Below are positions 7,357-15,563 of a stretch of DNA of 64,000 nucleotides, in pieces (position 1 is the stretch's first letter; each line of letters starts with the position of its first letter). Where the stretch lies: the NCBI GenBank assembly GCA_036419695.1, contig CP143946.1, positions 1,634,001 through 1,698,000 on the forward strand. The letters run 5' to 3'. The notes under the pieces are model-generated. The model saw nothing but the letters and a program-made list of their open reading frames with translations. It was not told the origin of the DNA and searched no databases. Made by a program: the position numbers and the translations under genes. This DNA is from [Clostridium] symbiosum (GTDB taxonomy: Bacteria; Bacillota; Clostridia; Lachnospirales; Lachnospiraceae).

Positions 7357-7402
7357 GGCTTTTTATATCATAGGAGCACTTTCCTATGATATAAAAAAAG
7401 CC
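7357..7402. repeat. Inverted repeat after the riboswitch
   Basis: Arms 7357-7375 and 7382-7402 (core TATATCATAGGA/TCCTATGATATA) form a nearly perfect 19-bp stem. Its right arm overlaps the T-run of the riboswitch terminator, so the two structures compete or act as successive stops. Confidence 0.6.
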
Positions 7403-7490
7403 GATGGTTTCCACGTAGTCTACGCAGAAGTCATCAGCTTAATGAGCGGTTCCAGTATGTAACACACTGAGGGAGAACTTCATTCCCGTA
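7398..7490 (-). ncRNA. Fluoride riboswitch (crcB motif) with terminator
   Basis: Read on the minus strand, the segment contains GGGAATGAAGTTCTCCC, a CAGT/ACTG hairpin, GAACCGCTC and AGCTGATGACTTCTGC. These are the conserved blocks of the crcB motif, the fluoride-sensing riboswitch (GG-GAUG-GUUC-CC, AACCGC, GCUGAUGACUUCU). The last block GCTGATG pairs with CATCGGC downstream and is followed by seven T, so the 3' part of the aptamer is an arm of an intrinsic terminator. Fluoride binding would prevent that pairing and permit expression of the antiporter at 6027-7199. The class was assigned by eye from consensus. Confidence 0.85.
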
Positions 7491-7496
7491 CGGTCT

Positions 7497-7525
7497 ATCA
7501 TAACTTTTCAGAGGCAATATGTCAA
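7497..7525 (-). promoter_or_regulatory. Promoter of the fluoride riboswitch transcript
   Basis: On the minus strand TTGACA (7520-7525) and TATGAT (7497-7502) are 17 bp apart, placing the transcription start a few bases before the aptamer. No gene was seen in 7526-7648. Confidence 0.8.
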
Positions 7526-7648
7526 GCTTATCTTGCCATTGGAATTTCACTCCTGAATTTCACTTGGTATCTCACTTTCTGCTGCCGTCACAGCCGGTCA
7601 AAAAGCGTCATGCCGCCGACAGCTGCACGTCTCACGATGTGAAGAATC

Positions 7649-8911
7649 CTACTTATGAACAGGAACCGCATTTTCTTCCGGCGTTTTAGTAAGTCGCAAA
7701 AGAAGATCATGGGCTTCTTGCCCCTGTTTCATAATCGACTCCCGATCAGGAATTTCAATATCGTGAATCAAAACATTTCTTAATTTCCTCAGCAGGACAA
7801 TCTGGTTTAAGGTCTCCTGATCAAGCAGCTCCATCCGTTTTAAGCGGTTGATGTTAAAAGCGCCTCTCGTCCTGGGGGAATTGGGGTAGGTGGCGCGGTT
7901 GAGATATTTCTCCAGAGGGACCCATTGTTCAAAGAAATAGTTGATGGCCTGATCCAGCTCCGGATCCGTCCCGTCCTGCCTGAGCCTGAGTTCCTGATAA
8001 GTCTGATAGCGCCGTTCACTTCCCGTGATAATCTGATCAATAATCTGCTGGGAAATATTCCGTTTGTCTTTTTCAAACTTGACGGATTTTAAGACGGGTT
8101 CTATCTCTTTGACACTGACCATTTTTAAACGGCTGAGAAGCCGGTACAGCAGCTCGATATTCCCCATTCGGAGTTCAATGTCCTCCGGCCGGAAGTTATT
8201 GCTCAAGTAGTTATAGAGGTAGGAGGCCAGATCATATTGGCTGCCGAAGGCGGCGTTCTTGTTGCGGATTCGTTCATTCCCGGCGCTCTGGAGACGTTCC
8301 AGGGCAATTTCCCCGACGAGAAGAAGACCGTTCAGTTCATCAATAATGGCAAGCTCTTCATCGGACAGCGTTCCCTGCAGCGGTTTGTAAAGGAGATCGT
8401 GTTCCACCTCGGACCAGGCGTGCATCAAGACGGAAGCGACCTGGATTTCAAGCTTGGCGGCAGCGTATTTTTTCTGCTGAGGGGTCAGATTTTCTTCCTT
8501 CATATTTGCGCGGTAATGATTTGCCCAATAGCCGGAGAACCGTTTATTGTAGGTCGGCGGTTTGGACTGATCGGGGAACTGCCGGATTTCCTGGATCGTA
8601 AAAAGATCGGCAATCAGGGCGTGGACTTTATCACGGTCGCCCGGGAAGTAGAGGGAAACCCGGACTCCTGATAAATCCGCAATATCCTCATAGATTTCCT
8701 TCATATTTTTGTAAGGGGCGGTACGTGCTGCATTGCGATGTAAAACCTTGCTTTTTAAACGGACCGGATTTTTGGCACGGGAGGTGACAATGGCACGGAT
8801 ACCGGCGGCCTGCATAGCCTCCTCCAGCTGAGTGGCGGCAAGGCGGCCCGCCATATCGTAAAAAGTCATTTTTTTCTTATAATTTTCTACAAATTGGTTG
8901 ATTAAGTCCAT
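7649..8911 (-). CDS. RelA/SpoT-type nucleotide synthetase fused to a HEPN-like C-terminal domain
   Basis: Residues 40-180 match the alarmone synthetase fold: basic SRAKNPVRLKSK, the DLSGVRV motif (D79, R84; usually D-x-x-G-x-R), YWANHYRANM, and EIQVASVLMHAWSEVEHD with E155, Q157, W166 and H171. There is no HD hydrolase, TGS or ACT domain. At 420 residues it is far longer than ordinary small alarmone synthetases (about 210-260). The helical C-terminal 130 residues contain KLRNVLIHD, i.e. R378-N379-x3-H383, the R-N-x3-H signature of HEPN ribonucleases. It would make (p)ppGpp or a related pyrophosphorylated product and may cleave RNA. Monocistronic with a consensus promoter. Synthetase assignment is good; the HEPN assignment rests on one motif and length. 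Confidence 0.75.
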   Translation of the reverse strand: MDLINQFVENYKKKMTFYDMAGRLAATQLEEAMQAAGIRAIVTSRAKNPVRLKSKVLHRNAARTAPYKNMKEIYEDIADLSGVRVSLYFPGDRDKVHALIADLFTIQEIRQFPDQSKPPTYNKRFSGYWANHYRANMKEENLTPQQKKYAAAKLEIQVASVLMHAWSEVEHDLLYKPLQGTLSDEELAIIDELNGLLLVGEIALERLQSAGNERIRNKNAAFGSQYDLASYLYNYLSNNFRPEDIELRMGNIELLYRLLSRLKMVSVKEIEPVLKSVKFEKDKRNISQQIIDQIITGSERRYQTYQELRLRQDGTDPELDQAINYFFEQWVPLEKYLNRATYPNSPRTRGAFNINRLKRMELLDQETLNQIVLLRKLRNVLIHDIEIPDRESIMKQGQEAHDLLLRLTKTPEENAVPVHK

Positions 8912-8940
8912 TGCATGTTCCCTCCTTACTTATGTGTTTC

Positions 8941-8969
8941 ATTATATACGAAGAGAGGGACAGATTCAA
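8941..8969 (-). promoter_or_regulatory. Promoter of the RelA-HEPN gene
   Basis: On the minus strand TTGAAT (8964-8969) and TATAAT (8941-8946) are 17 bp apart, 30 bp before the start codon, with AAGGAGGG between. Confidence 0.75.
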
Positions 8970-9007
8970 CCTGACATTTTCAGAGGCCCGGAAATATAAG
9001 GGATATG

Positions 9008-9133
9008 ATGATGCCGCTCCGTATCCGGTAACGGCGTTACGTATTGACATCATGGGAGAAACAGAATAAAATTGAAAAGATACGGAGCGAATCTCCCGAG
9101 AGCGGCTGCTCTTGGGAGGTTCTTTTTCCCTTT
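9008..9133 (+). ncRNA. Unclassified structured RNA with intrinsic terminator
   Basis: An 11-bp perfect helix joins 9015-9025 to 9079-9089 (CGCTCCGTATC with GATACGGAGCG). Inside it lie the hairpin GTAAC-ggc-GTTAC (9028-9040) and an unpaired A-rich stretch. An alternative helix pairs ATGATG (9008-9013) with CATCAT (9048-9053). Directly after the outer helix comes a 14-bp stem, 9090-9103 with 9108-9121, followed by CTTTTTCCCTTTT, a strong terminator. It could be a leader that attenuates the VOC gene at 9222 or an independent small RNA. It matches no riboswitch class that I recognise. No clear promoter was found. Confidence 0.55.
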
Positions 9134-9221
9134 TAGGGAGGAATTACACAGGTTGCCTGCATTACCCGTTAATTAATGCTTGATTTGAGACAATAGAAAG
9201 AGTGGAAAAGGAGGAGAAAAA

Positions 9222-9680
9222 ATGCTTCAGGAAGTGCTTCATATCGGCCTTACCGTAAGTGATATGGACCGTTCCATTAATTTTTACAAAAATGTCCTGG
9301 GACTTGCTTTTCAGGGAGAACTGTTGATGGAAGGGGAGAAAACGGACCGCCTGTTTGCCGGAAAAAGTGTGAGAGTCCGGGTGGCTTATTTAAACGGCAG
9401 CGAAAACATCATTTCTCCGCCGATAGAACTGATCCAATTTCTTGGAGAAGGGGCGGAGGAATCGGGCTGCGATCTGCACAGGGTGTCCATATCGGAGGTC
9501 TGCTTCAGGGTGGCAGACATCGATCAAGTCTATGAGTCACTGAAGGCACAGGGGGTTGAATGCCTGTCCGGGCCGCAGGATTTTGACTTTACCGGATATG
9601 GATTTGGAAAAAGCAGGGCGCTTTATTTTAAAGACCCCGATGGGATAATTCTGGAACTGATGCAGCCGGTCGGGGGGTGA
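9222..9680 (+). CDS. VOC family (glyoxalase/bleomycin-resistance/dioxygenase-like) protein
   Basis: A 152-residue single vicinal-oxygen-chelate domain pair. It starts LHIGLTVSDMDRSINFYKNV and ends KSRALYFKDPDGIILELMQP, the two beta-alpha-beta-beta-beta halves. Candidate metal ligands are the His of LHIG and the final Glu of ILELMQ. Members act as isomerases, epimerases (methylmalonyl-CoA), lyases or drug-binding proteins, and nothing here fixes the substrate. AAAAGGAGGAG lies just upstream. The gene is preceded by the structured RNA at 9008-9133 and followed by a hairpin terminator, so it is monocistronic. Confidence 0.8.
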   Translation: MLQEVLHIGLTVSDMDRSINFYKNVLGLAFQGELLMEGEKTDRLFAGKSVRVRVAYLNGSENIISPPIELIQFLGEGAEESGCDLHRVSISEVCFRVADIDQVYESLKAQGVECLSGPQDFDFTGYGFGKSRALYFKDPDGIILELMQPVGG

Positions 9681-9722
9681 ACGGAGAAGAGAAAGAAGGA
9701 CAGCTTTTTCTTCTCCTTAATT
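9681..9722 (+). terminator. Terminator of the VOC gene
   Basis: GGAGAAGAGAAAG pairs with CTTTTTCTTCTCC across an 8-nt loop, directly after the stop codon. Confidence 0.6.
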
Positions 9723-9799
9723 ATCTCCATGTTCCCGGGCGTCCTGATTAACGGCGGAGCCGTCTGGACGATGAAAAAATAAAGGAAGGAATGGTTATT

Positions 9800-11137
9800 A
9801 TGGAAAAAACGGTTGAAATAACCCGGGCGCTCACGGAAACACCGGTGCTTCGGGACGTGGCGTTGGAAAAGGAACTGGTATGGATCAATCCGGATAAAAC
9901 GGATTTCAATACCGGATCAAAAGGGCAGGAGCTTACCATGGAGGATATCGACGACGCGGAGAAGAGGATGAAACGGTTTGCTCCGTTCATCATGCAGTGT
10001 TTTCCGGAAACGAAGGAGCGGGGAGGCCTGATTGAGTCCGTGCTGAAGCCGATCCCCAATATGCAGAAGCTGCTGAACGATACATATCATGCCGGTCTGG
10101 AGGGCAGGTTGCTTTTAAAAGAGGACAGCCATCTGGCAATTGCCGGATCCATCAAAGCGAGGGGCGGCATTTATGAGGTGCTCAAGCACACGGAGGAACT
10201 GGCTTTAGAGCACGGCCTCATTAACCCGGAGGAATCCTATTCCCGGCTTGCATCCGAAGAAAACCGCCGGTTTTTCAGTCACTATACGATACAGGTGGGC
10301 TCCACTGGAAATCTGGGAATGAGCATCGGGATTATGAGCGCCGCCATCGGATACAATGCAGTTGTACATATGTCCGCAGATGCGAAACAGTGGAAAAAAG
10401 ATCTGCTGAGAAGCCGCGGCGTAACCGTTATCGAATATGAGTCGGATTACAGTGAGGCGGTCGTCAACGGCAGGAAATTGTCAGACCAGAATCCAAATAG
10501 TTATTTTGTGGACGACGAGAATTCCAGAAATCTGTTCCTCGGATATGCCGTAGCGGCAAAACGCCTTGTCTCACAGCTGGAGGAACTGGGAATTACCGTG
10601 GATCCGGCCCATCCTCTGTTCGTCTACCTTCCATGCGGAGTGGGTGGAGCGCCGGGCGGCGTGAGCTTTGGCCTGAAACAGGTGTTTCAGGATGCGGTGC
10701 ACTGTTTCTTTGTGGAACCGACGCAGGCTCCCTGTATGCTTGCCGGAATGGCGACAAAACTCCATAGCGCCATATCTGTACAGGACATAGGCCTGACCGG
10801 GCTGACCCATGCGGACGGACTGGCGGTAGGGCGGCCTTCCGGTTTTGTGGGAAAGGTGATGGAACCAATGCTGAGCGGCATTTTCACGATCCGGGACGGG
10901 AATCTCTATGAATATATGAGGGACCTGATCAGAACGGAACAGATTTTCCTGGAGCCCAGTGCCTGTGCGGCCTTCACAGGTCCGGCCCATCTGAATGTCT
11001 ATCATGAGACGCGTGACTATATAAAGGAACAGGGCCTTCAGGATAAAATGGCCGGGGCCGTCCACATCGCATGGGCGACGGGCGGCAGCCTGGTTCCCGA
11101 TCATGTCCGGGAGGAGTATAAGAATACGTATCTGTGA
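9800..11137 (+). CDS. dsdA: D-serine ammonia-lyase
   Basis: A PLP enzyme that deaminates D-serine to pyruvate and ammonia, giving carbon and nitrogen and relieving D-serine toxicity. The sequence follows DsdA from end to end: PNMQKLLNDTYH, the Schiff-base lysine in LAIAGSIKARGG, the phosphate loop VGSTGNLGMS, PCGVGGAPGGVSFGLK and HIAWATGGSLVP. Starting at ATG 9800 (GGAAGGA 9-10 bases upstream) gives 445 residues and puts the lysine at 119, close to Lys118 of the E. coli enzyme; ATG 9791 is possible but crowds the ribosome-binding site. No dsdC or dsdX neighbour is present, so its regulation is not obvious. Confidence 0.93.
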   Translation: MEKTVEITRALTETPVLRDVALEKELVWINPDKTDFNTGSKGQELTMEDIDDAEKRMKRFAPFIMQCFPETKERGGLIESVLKPIPNMQKLLNDTYHAGLEGRLLLKEDSHLAIAGSIKARGGIYEVLKHTEELALEHGLINPEESYSRLASEENRRFFSHYTIQVGSTGNLGMSIGIMSAAIGYNAVVHMSADAKQWKKDLLRSRGVTVIEYESDYSEAVVNGRKLSDQNPNSYFVDDENSRNLFLGYAVAAKRLVSQLEELGITVDPAHPLFVYLPCGVGGAPGGVSFGLKQVFQDAVHCFFVEPTQAPCMLAGMATKLHSAISVQDIGLTGLTHADGLAVGRPSGFVGKVMEPMLSGIFTIRDGNLYEYMRDLIRTEQIFLEPSACAAFTGPAHLNVYHETRDYIKEQGLQDKMAGAVHIAWATGGSLVPDHVREEYKNTYL

Positions 11138-11319
11138 AAACAGCGGTTCCGATAACCCCGTAGGCTGCCTCTTAGGGATTCCTGTTTTCCAGATCCCCTG
11201 AAAAGTTAATTGTGCGCCATACAATTATCCTGTTTTAGTGGTACAATGTTAATGCTATAATTACGGTGAATTCGATACTGCGGCTGAAACGCAGTGTGAA
11301 ATAAGGAGTAGACTGTGGA

Positions 11320-13320
11320 ATGGACGAAAGAACGAGAAGAAGCCGTAAACGCATAACAACAGAAAACACCGGGATTTGTACGGTAAGCTCAAAGAACGGC
11401 TTGCCGAAGCGCCGTAAGAAAAAGAAGAGAAGATATGCGGGCAAATTACCTGCGGGATTTAAAATGATATTTGCCGGAAGCGCGGCGGTGTTGATGTCGG
11501 TTTATTGCCTGTTCGGCCTGAACTATAAAAGCAAGTTTCTGCCAAATACAATGATCGGGGGAATCCCTGCCTCCGGCCTGACTGCCGATGAGGTGAAAAA
11601 ACAATTAGACGGAGCCGTTGGCCGCTATGAACTGGTTCTGGAAGAACGGGGCGGGAGCGAAGAACGGATATGCGGCAGTGAAATTGGCCTTTCCCCAATC
11701 TATGACGGAACGATGGAAGCAATTTTAAAAGAACAGAAGCCGTTATTGTGGGGACTCCGGTATTTTGGCGGGAAAAAGGAATATCTGCCTGTGTCTTCGG
11801 TGGTATTTGACAGAGAAAAGCTGGCAGCTGCAATCAATTCCCTTGATTGCATGGATCCGGAACTTATCACGGAACCGGCCGACGCATTTCTTACCTGGGA
11901 ACCGGAGAACGGACTTTCAATTGTTCCGGAAGAATTGGGGAATGCCCCGGTTCCGGAGCGGCTTTCGGAGGAGATTGCCAATGCGGTTTCAGGGTTAAAA
12001 AGCCGGATTTCCCTGGATGAATCGGGCATTTATAGGAAGCCGGACATTACCGGGGAGGATCCCGGCCTGATAAGCAGAAAAGAGGCATTCAAACCCTATG
12101 CGGATGTGACTGTAACCTACCGCTTCGGCAGCCGGTCGGAGGTGCTTGACGGAAGCCGCACCCTCAACTGGCTTGTGGAAGGCCGCGACGGGGAGGTTAC
12201 CGTAAAAATGGAGGCAGCGGAGGCATATGTGCAGGAGCTGGCGGAGAAGTACAACACGGCTTACCGGCCGAAAGAATTAAAGACATCCTATGGGCCGGCC
12301 GTGACCATAACAAAGGGGCATTACGGCTGGATGATTGACAAGGAGAAGGAGGCCGCGGCCCTGGTTGAGATGATAGAGGGCGGAGAGAGCCGGGAGCGGG
12401 AACCCATTTACCGGCAGACGGCGGCCAGTCATGACGGCCCGGATTATGGGGATACTTATGTGGAAATGAACCTGACCGCCCAGCATCTGTATTTTTATAA
12501 AGAGGGCAAACTTCTGATCGAATCGGACTTTGTCTCCGGAAATGAATCAAAGGGATGGAGCACTCCGGCAGGTGCCTATGAGCTGACCTACAAACAGCGC
12601 AATGCGGTGCTCCGGGGAAAGAATTACAATACTCCCGTTACATACTGGATGCCGTTTAACGGAAATATCGGGATGCATGACGGATACTGGCGTACCAGTT
12701 TTGGAGGAACGATCTATAAAAAGAATGGTTCACACGGCTGTATCAACCTGCCTCCCGCCGTGGCCAAAACCATTTATGAAAATATCAAAGCGGGAATTCC
12801 TGTGCTTTGTTACCATCTGGAAGGAACGGAAAACGGAAAAACCACATCCGTTCCGGCCGGAAAGGCGCCTTCCTCCTCATCGTCTTCCGGAACTGGAAAT
12901 GCTGCACAGGGAGGAACAGCGGCACAGCCGGAAAACAAGAATGGGACGGCGGGACAGCAGAGCAGCCGGCCGGAAGCTCCACAGCAGGGGAACCAGCCCG
13001 GAACGGCGGAATCCAGGGAGAACCAGCCGGGAGTGCAGTCTCCGGTAAATCCGTCCGGAACGGAACAGCCGCAGGCGGGACAGCCGGGAATGGAACAGCC
13101 GCAGGCGGGACAGCCGGGAACGGAACAGCCGCAGGCGGGACAGCCGGGAACGGCAGGTACCCTGGCAAACCAGCCCACAGTGCAATTTCCGGGGATTCCG
13201 TCCGAATCCGCCCAGTCACCGGATGGCGGCCAGGGTCCTGCAGGACCGGGAAACACAGTCGGCCGGGAGGACGTCCAGCCGGTCATCCCTCCTGTCGGCC
13301 AGTCAACCGCGCCGCAATGA
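11320..13320 (+). CDS. L,D-transpeptidase (YkuD) with peptidoglycan-binding modules and repeat-rich tail
   Basis: The 666-residue protein has a basic cytoplasmic N-terminus (KRRKKKKRR), one membrane anchor near residues 48-68 and an extracellular region. Residues 70-340 resemble the VanW-type putative peptidoglycan-binding domains that precede YkuD in clostridia. The catalytic YkuD domain spans about 385-505 and ends with NGSHGCINLP, where C474 is the nucleophile. It would form 3-3 cross-links or attach proteins to the cell wall. The last 160 residues are low-complexity Gly/Gln/Pro/Ser with three near-identical decapeptides (EQPQAGQPG), encoded by 30-bp tandem repeats at 13061-13150. The start has AAGGAG 12-15 bases upstream. 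Confidence 0.88.
   Translation: MDERTRRSRKRITTENTGICTVSSKNGLPKRRKKKKRRYAGKLPAGFKMIFAGSAAVLMSVYCLFGLNYKSKFLPNTMIGGIPASGLTADEVKKQLDGAVGRYELVLEERGGSEERICGSEIGLSPIYDGTMEAILKEQKPLLWGLRYFGGKKEYLPVSSVVFDREKLAAAINSLDCMDPELITEPADAFLTWEPENGLSIVPEELGNAPVPERLSEEIANAVSGLKSRISLDESGIYRKPDITGEDPGLISRKEAFKPYADVTVTYRFGSRSEVLDGSRTLNWLVEGRDGEVTVKMEAAEAYVQELAEKYNTAYRPKELKTSYGPAVTITKGHYGWMIDKEKEAAALVEMIEGGESREREPIYRQTAASHDGPDYGDTYVEMNLTAQHLYFYKEGKLLIESDFVSGNESKGWSTPAGAYELTYKQRNAVLRGKNYNTPVTYWMPFNGNIGMHDGYWRTSFGGTIYKKNGSHGCINLPPAVAKTIYENIKAGIPVLCYHLEGTENGKTTSVPAGKAPSSSSSSGTGNAAQGGTAAQPENKNGTAGQQSSRPEAPQQGNQPGTAESRENQPGVQSPVNPSGTEQPQAGQPGMEQPQAGQPGTEQPQAGQPGTAGTLANQPTVQFPGIPSESAQSPDGGQGPAGPGNTVGREDVQPVIPPVGQSTAPQ
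13061..13150 (+). repeat. Three 30-bp tandem repeats in the transpeptidase tail
   Basis: The 30-bp unit coding for (T/M)EQPQAGQPG is repeated almost without change, for example CAGCCGGGAA at 13081, 13111 and 13141. Length variation between strains is likely. Frequent antisense ORFs over this region are by-products of the repeat. Confidence 0.85.
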
Positions 13321-13360
13321 CCGGAGCCGTCAACCGTGCCGCAGAATAAAGGAGAGCATT

Positions 13361-14764
13361 ATGCCAATCAATTCTTTCGATGAATATCCGATGTCATGGA
13401 AACCGGAAAAAAAAGAGCTGACCTATCCCATCTACTATTGCCTTGCGGATATGCTGGAACGTGATATCAGGGGCGGAATTCTGACCGCCAATACGAAGCT
13501 GCCTCCCCAGAGGGAGTTGGCCGATTTTCTGGATTTGAACCTCAGCACAATCACAAAAGCGTATAAACTTTGTGAGATGCGGGGGCTGATACACGCGATA
13601 ACCGGAAAGGGGACCTTTGTAGCCCCCTATGCCAACGTGCCCACGTCGACGGTGGAGAAGAGCGCCGGCCCCAGGATTGAGCTGGCGCTCATCCATCCTT
13701 TTTATGAGTCAAATGCCGCCATCCGTGATTTGACGGTCGAACTACTGAAAAAACCGTTTTCGGAGCAGCTATTTGAATATTCCCATCCGCTGGGTGACCG
13801 GGGGCAGATTGTGACCGCGGCCGGGTGGCTGAAACGGTTTGGCCTTGATGCGGACGAGCATAACACGATGATTGCCGCAGGAGCCCAGAATGCCCTGGCA
13901 ACCGTTTTGTCGACCCTCTTTGAGGCAGGGGACCGCATTGCCGTCGATACTTACACCTACCCTAATTTCATCAGCCTGGCCAACCTTCTTTACCTCCAGC
14001 TTGTCCCGATTGAAAGTGACGAATGGGGAATGCGGCCCGATAAGCTGGAAAATGCCTGCCTGCTTCAGAAGGTCAGGGGAATCTATATGATGCCGGCGGG
14101 TGGAAATCCCACCAACCGTGCATTTTCCGCACACCGCAAAAAAGAAATAGCAGAGATCATACGCAACAGGGATTTGATTGCAATTGAGGACGACAATTAT
14201 GCCGCATTGCTGGAGCCGCCCTACTCGCCTCTGACGCTGGAAGCGCCGGAGCACTGTATTTTTGTCAGCGGCCTCTCAAAACCGCTCTGTCCGGGACTTC
14301 GGATTGCCTATCTGCGTCTGCCGGAGAAATACATCAATGCGATGGAACAGGGAATGTTCAGCCAGAATCTGAAAATTTCCTCCTTAAATATGGAGATCGC
14401 CGCCGAGATAATCAGAAGCGGGATGGCACACAAAATCATACAGAAGAAACGGGCGGCCGCAGTGGAGCGCAACCGGATATACGCCTCATTTTTCCCGGAA
14501 AGCGGACTGTGGAAAGAGTCGTACTACCAATGGCTGGAGCTTCCAAAACAGTGCAGCGGAAAACAGTGCGAGACGGAGCTTAAGTATCAGGGCGTGAGTG
14601 TCTTCGGAGCCGAGCGTTTCTCGGTAGGAAATCAGGTGAAGGCCAACGCAGTCAGGGTGGCCACCTGTTCGGCCCGGTCAGATGAAGAGCTCCGTCTGGG
14701 CCTGAGAGTGCTGCAGGATTACATAGACAGGCAGCAGGAGACGGCGGCGGGATTCATCGTATGA
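13361..14764 (+). CDS. MocR-type regulator (GntR winged helix fused to class I aminotransferase fold)
   Basis: Residues 15-85 form a GntR helix-turn-helix (YPIYYCLADMLERDIRGGIL, LPPQRELADFLDLNLSTITK). Residues 110-460 are an aminotransferase-like domain with the PLP-binding lysine in FVSGLSKPLCPGLRIAYL and the YMMPAGGNPTNR strand. MocR proteins usually use PLP as an effector rather than for catalysis and control vitamin B6, GABA, taurine or amino-acid genes. ATG at 13361 follows AAAGGAGAGC; upstream in-frame starts would overlap the transpeptidase gene and lack a binding site. It lies 41 bp after that gene, perhaps in one transcript. The target is not evident. Length 467. Confidence 0.88.
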   Translation: MPINSFDEYPMSWKPEKKELTYPIYYCLADMLERDIRGGILTANTKLPPQRELADFLDLNLSTITKAYKLCEMRGLIHAITGKGTFVAPYANVPTSTVEKSAGPRIELALIHPFYESNAAIRDLTVELLKKPFSEQLFEYSHPLGDRGQIVTAAGWLKRFGLDADEHNTMIAAGAQNALATVLSTLFEAGDRIAVDTYTYPNFISLANLLYLQLVPIESDEWGMRPDKLENACLLQKVRGIYMMPAGGNPTNRAFSAHRKKEIAEIIRNRDLIAIEDDNYAALLEPPYSPLTLEAPEHCIFVSGLSKPLCPGLRIAYLRLPEKYINAMEQGMFSQNLKISSLNMEIAAEIIRSGMAHKIIQKKRAAAVERNRIYASFFPESGLWKESYYQWLELPKQCSGKQCETELKYQGVSVFGAERFSVGNQVKANAVRVATCSARSDEELRLGLRVLQDYIDRQQETAAGFIV

Positions 14765-15040
14765 AAAATTACGCTGGGGAAAAGGCAGAGGGCATTTGAT
14801 CCCGCCGCTGAGGCAGGTTGCCGGAAATCCGTTGCTTTTGCACTGATTATGGCCGCCGTCCGTATCTATACTTACTGGAGAACGAGGAGCAGCGCCAATT
14901 AGCTCAACCGGATGCTGACGGAGCGGGGAAATTAAAAAATATTTTCTGAAACCCTGCAACAATCCCTTCTTCTTATCTGTATACAGGGTAGAACAGCGTT
15001 AATGTGGTTCAGCTGGAATACAAGAAAGAAGGAATCAGAT
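14765..15040. other. Gene-free interval
   Basis: Between the MocR gene and the secreted DUF4367 gene I see no ORF with a binding site, no tRNA and no clear terminator. Confidence 0.5.
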
Positions 15041-15550
15041 ATGTTGAAAGAATTAGCGGTACTTGCAATATGCAGTATGATGGCGGTTACTCCGGCTGCA
15101 GAAGGAAGCAGTGCAGTGCCTGTCAATACTGGAATTTCTTTAGGAAGAACTGTGGAGACGGCAAATCCGTTTACGGAGTGCAGGACATTGGGGGAAGCGG
15201 CGCAGAATGCCGGTTTTGGAATTACGGTTCCGGATAAAATAGAAGGATATACGCAGTGTGCCATCCGGTCCATACAGGATCAGATGATTGAGATTGTCTA
15301 TTCCGGCAGTCAGGATGGCCGCCGTCTGAGGATCCGCAAGACGGCGGGAACTGGTGATATCAGCGGAGACTACACACAGTACCGGGAGATAAGAAGGACT
15401 GAGGTGGATGGCCGTCACGTCATTTTAAGGGGAGATGATTCAAAGGTGAACGCCGCGGTGTGGACAGACGGCGGATTCAGCTTTTCGGTCGGTGGCGGTG
15501 GCGGCATGAGCAGCGTGGATATACAGGCTCTGATTCAGACGATAAAGTAG
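15041..15550 (+). CDS. Secreted DUF4367-like protein
   Basis: A 169-residue protein with an N-terminal hydrophobic signal segment (LKELAVLAICSMMAVTPAAE) and a probable cleavage near AAEGSSA. The mature part reads TVPDKIEGYTQCAIRSIQ ... IEIVYS ... SGDYTQYREIRRTEVDGRHV ... AAVWTDGGFSFSV and is clearly similar to the C-terminal half of the anti-sigma protein at 16159-16836 (SGDYNVYSLAEEYVVGGNKV, ALWTDGEFSYSV). This is the DUF4367 fold found on anti-sigma factors. It precedes the ECF sigma gene by 13 bp and so belongs to the same operon. A start at 15002 is possible, but AAGAAGGA sits correctly for 15041. Confidence 0.7.
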   Translation: MLKELAVLAICSMMAVTPAAEGSSAVPVNTGISLGRTVETANPFTECRTLGEAAQNAGFGITVPDKIEGYTQCAIRSIQDQMIEIVYSGSQDGRRLRIRKTAGTGDISGDYTQYREIRRTEVDGRHVILRGDDSKVNAAVWTDGGFSFSVGGGGGMSSVDIQALIQTIK

Positions 15551-15563
15551 GCAGGAGGAACGG

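Noticed and set aside
10571..11224. 217-residue antisense ORF under dsdA
   Set aside because: dsdA is complete on the plus strand; the antisense frame shows no family features.
12785..13286. Cys/Pro-rich antisense ORFs over the transpeptidase tail
   Set aside because: They are reverse translations of the 30-bp GC-rich repeat inside the L,D-transpeptidase gene.
14765..15001. Cobalamin-riboswitch-like GC-rich segments before the DUF4367 gene
   Set aside because: Isolated short similarities (GCAGGTTGCCGG) do not extend to the conserved B12-box or a consistent fold.
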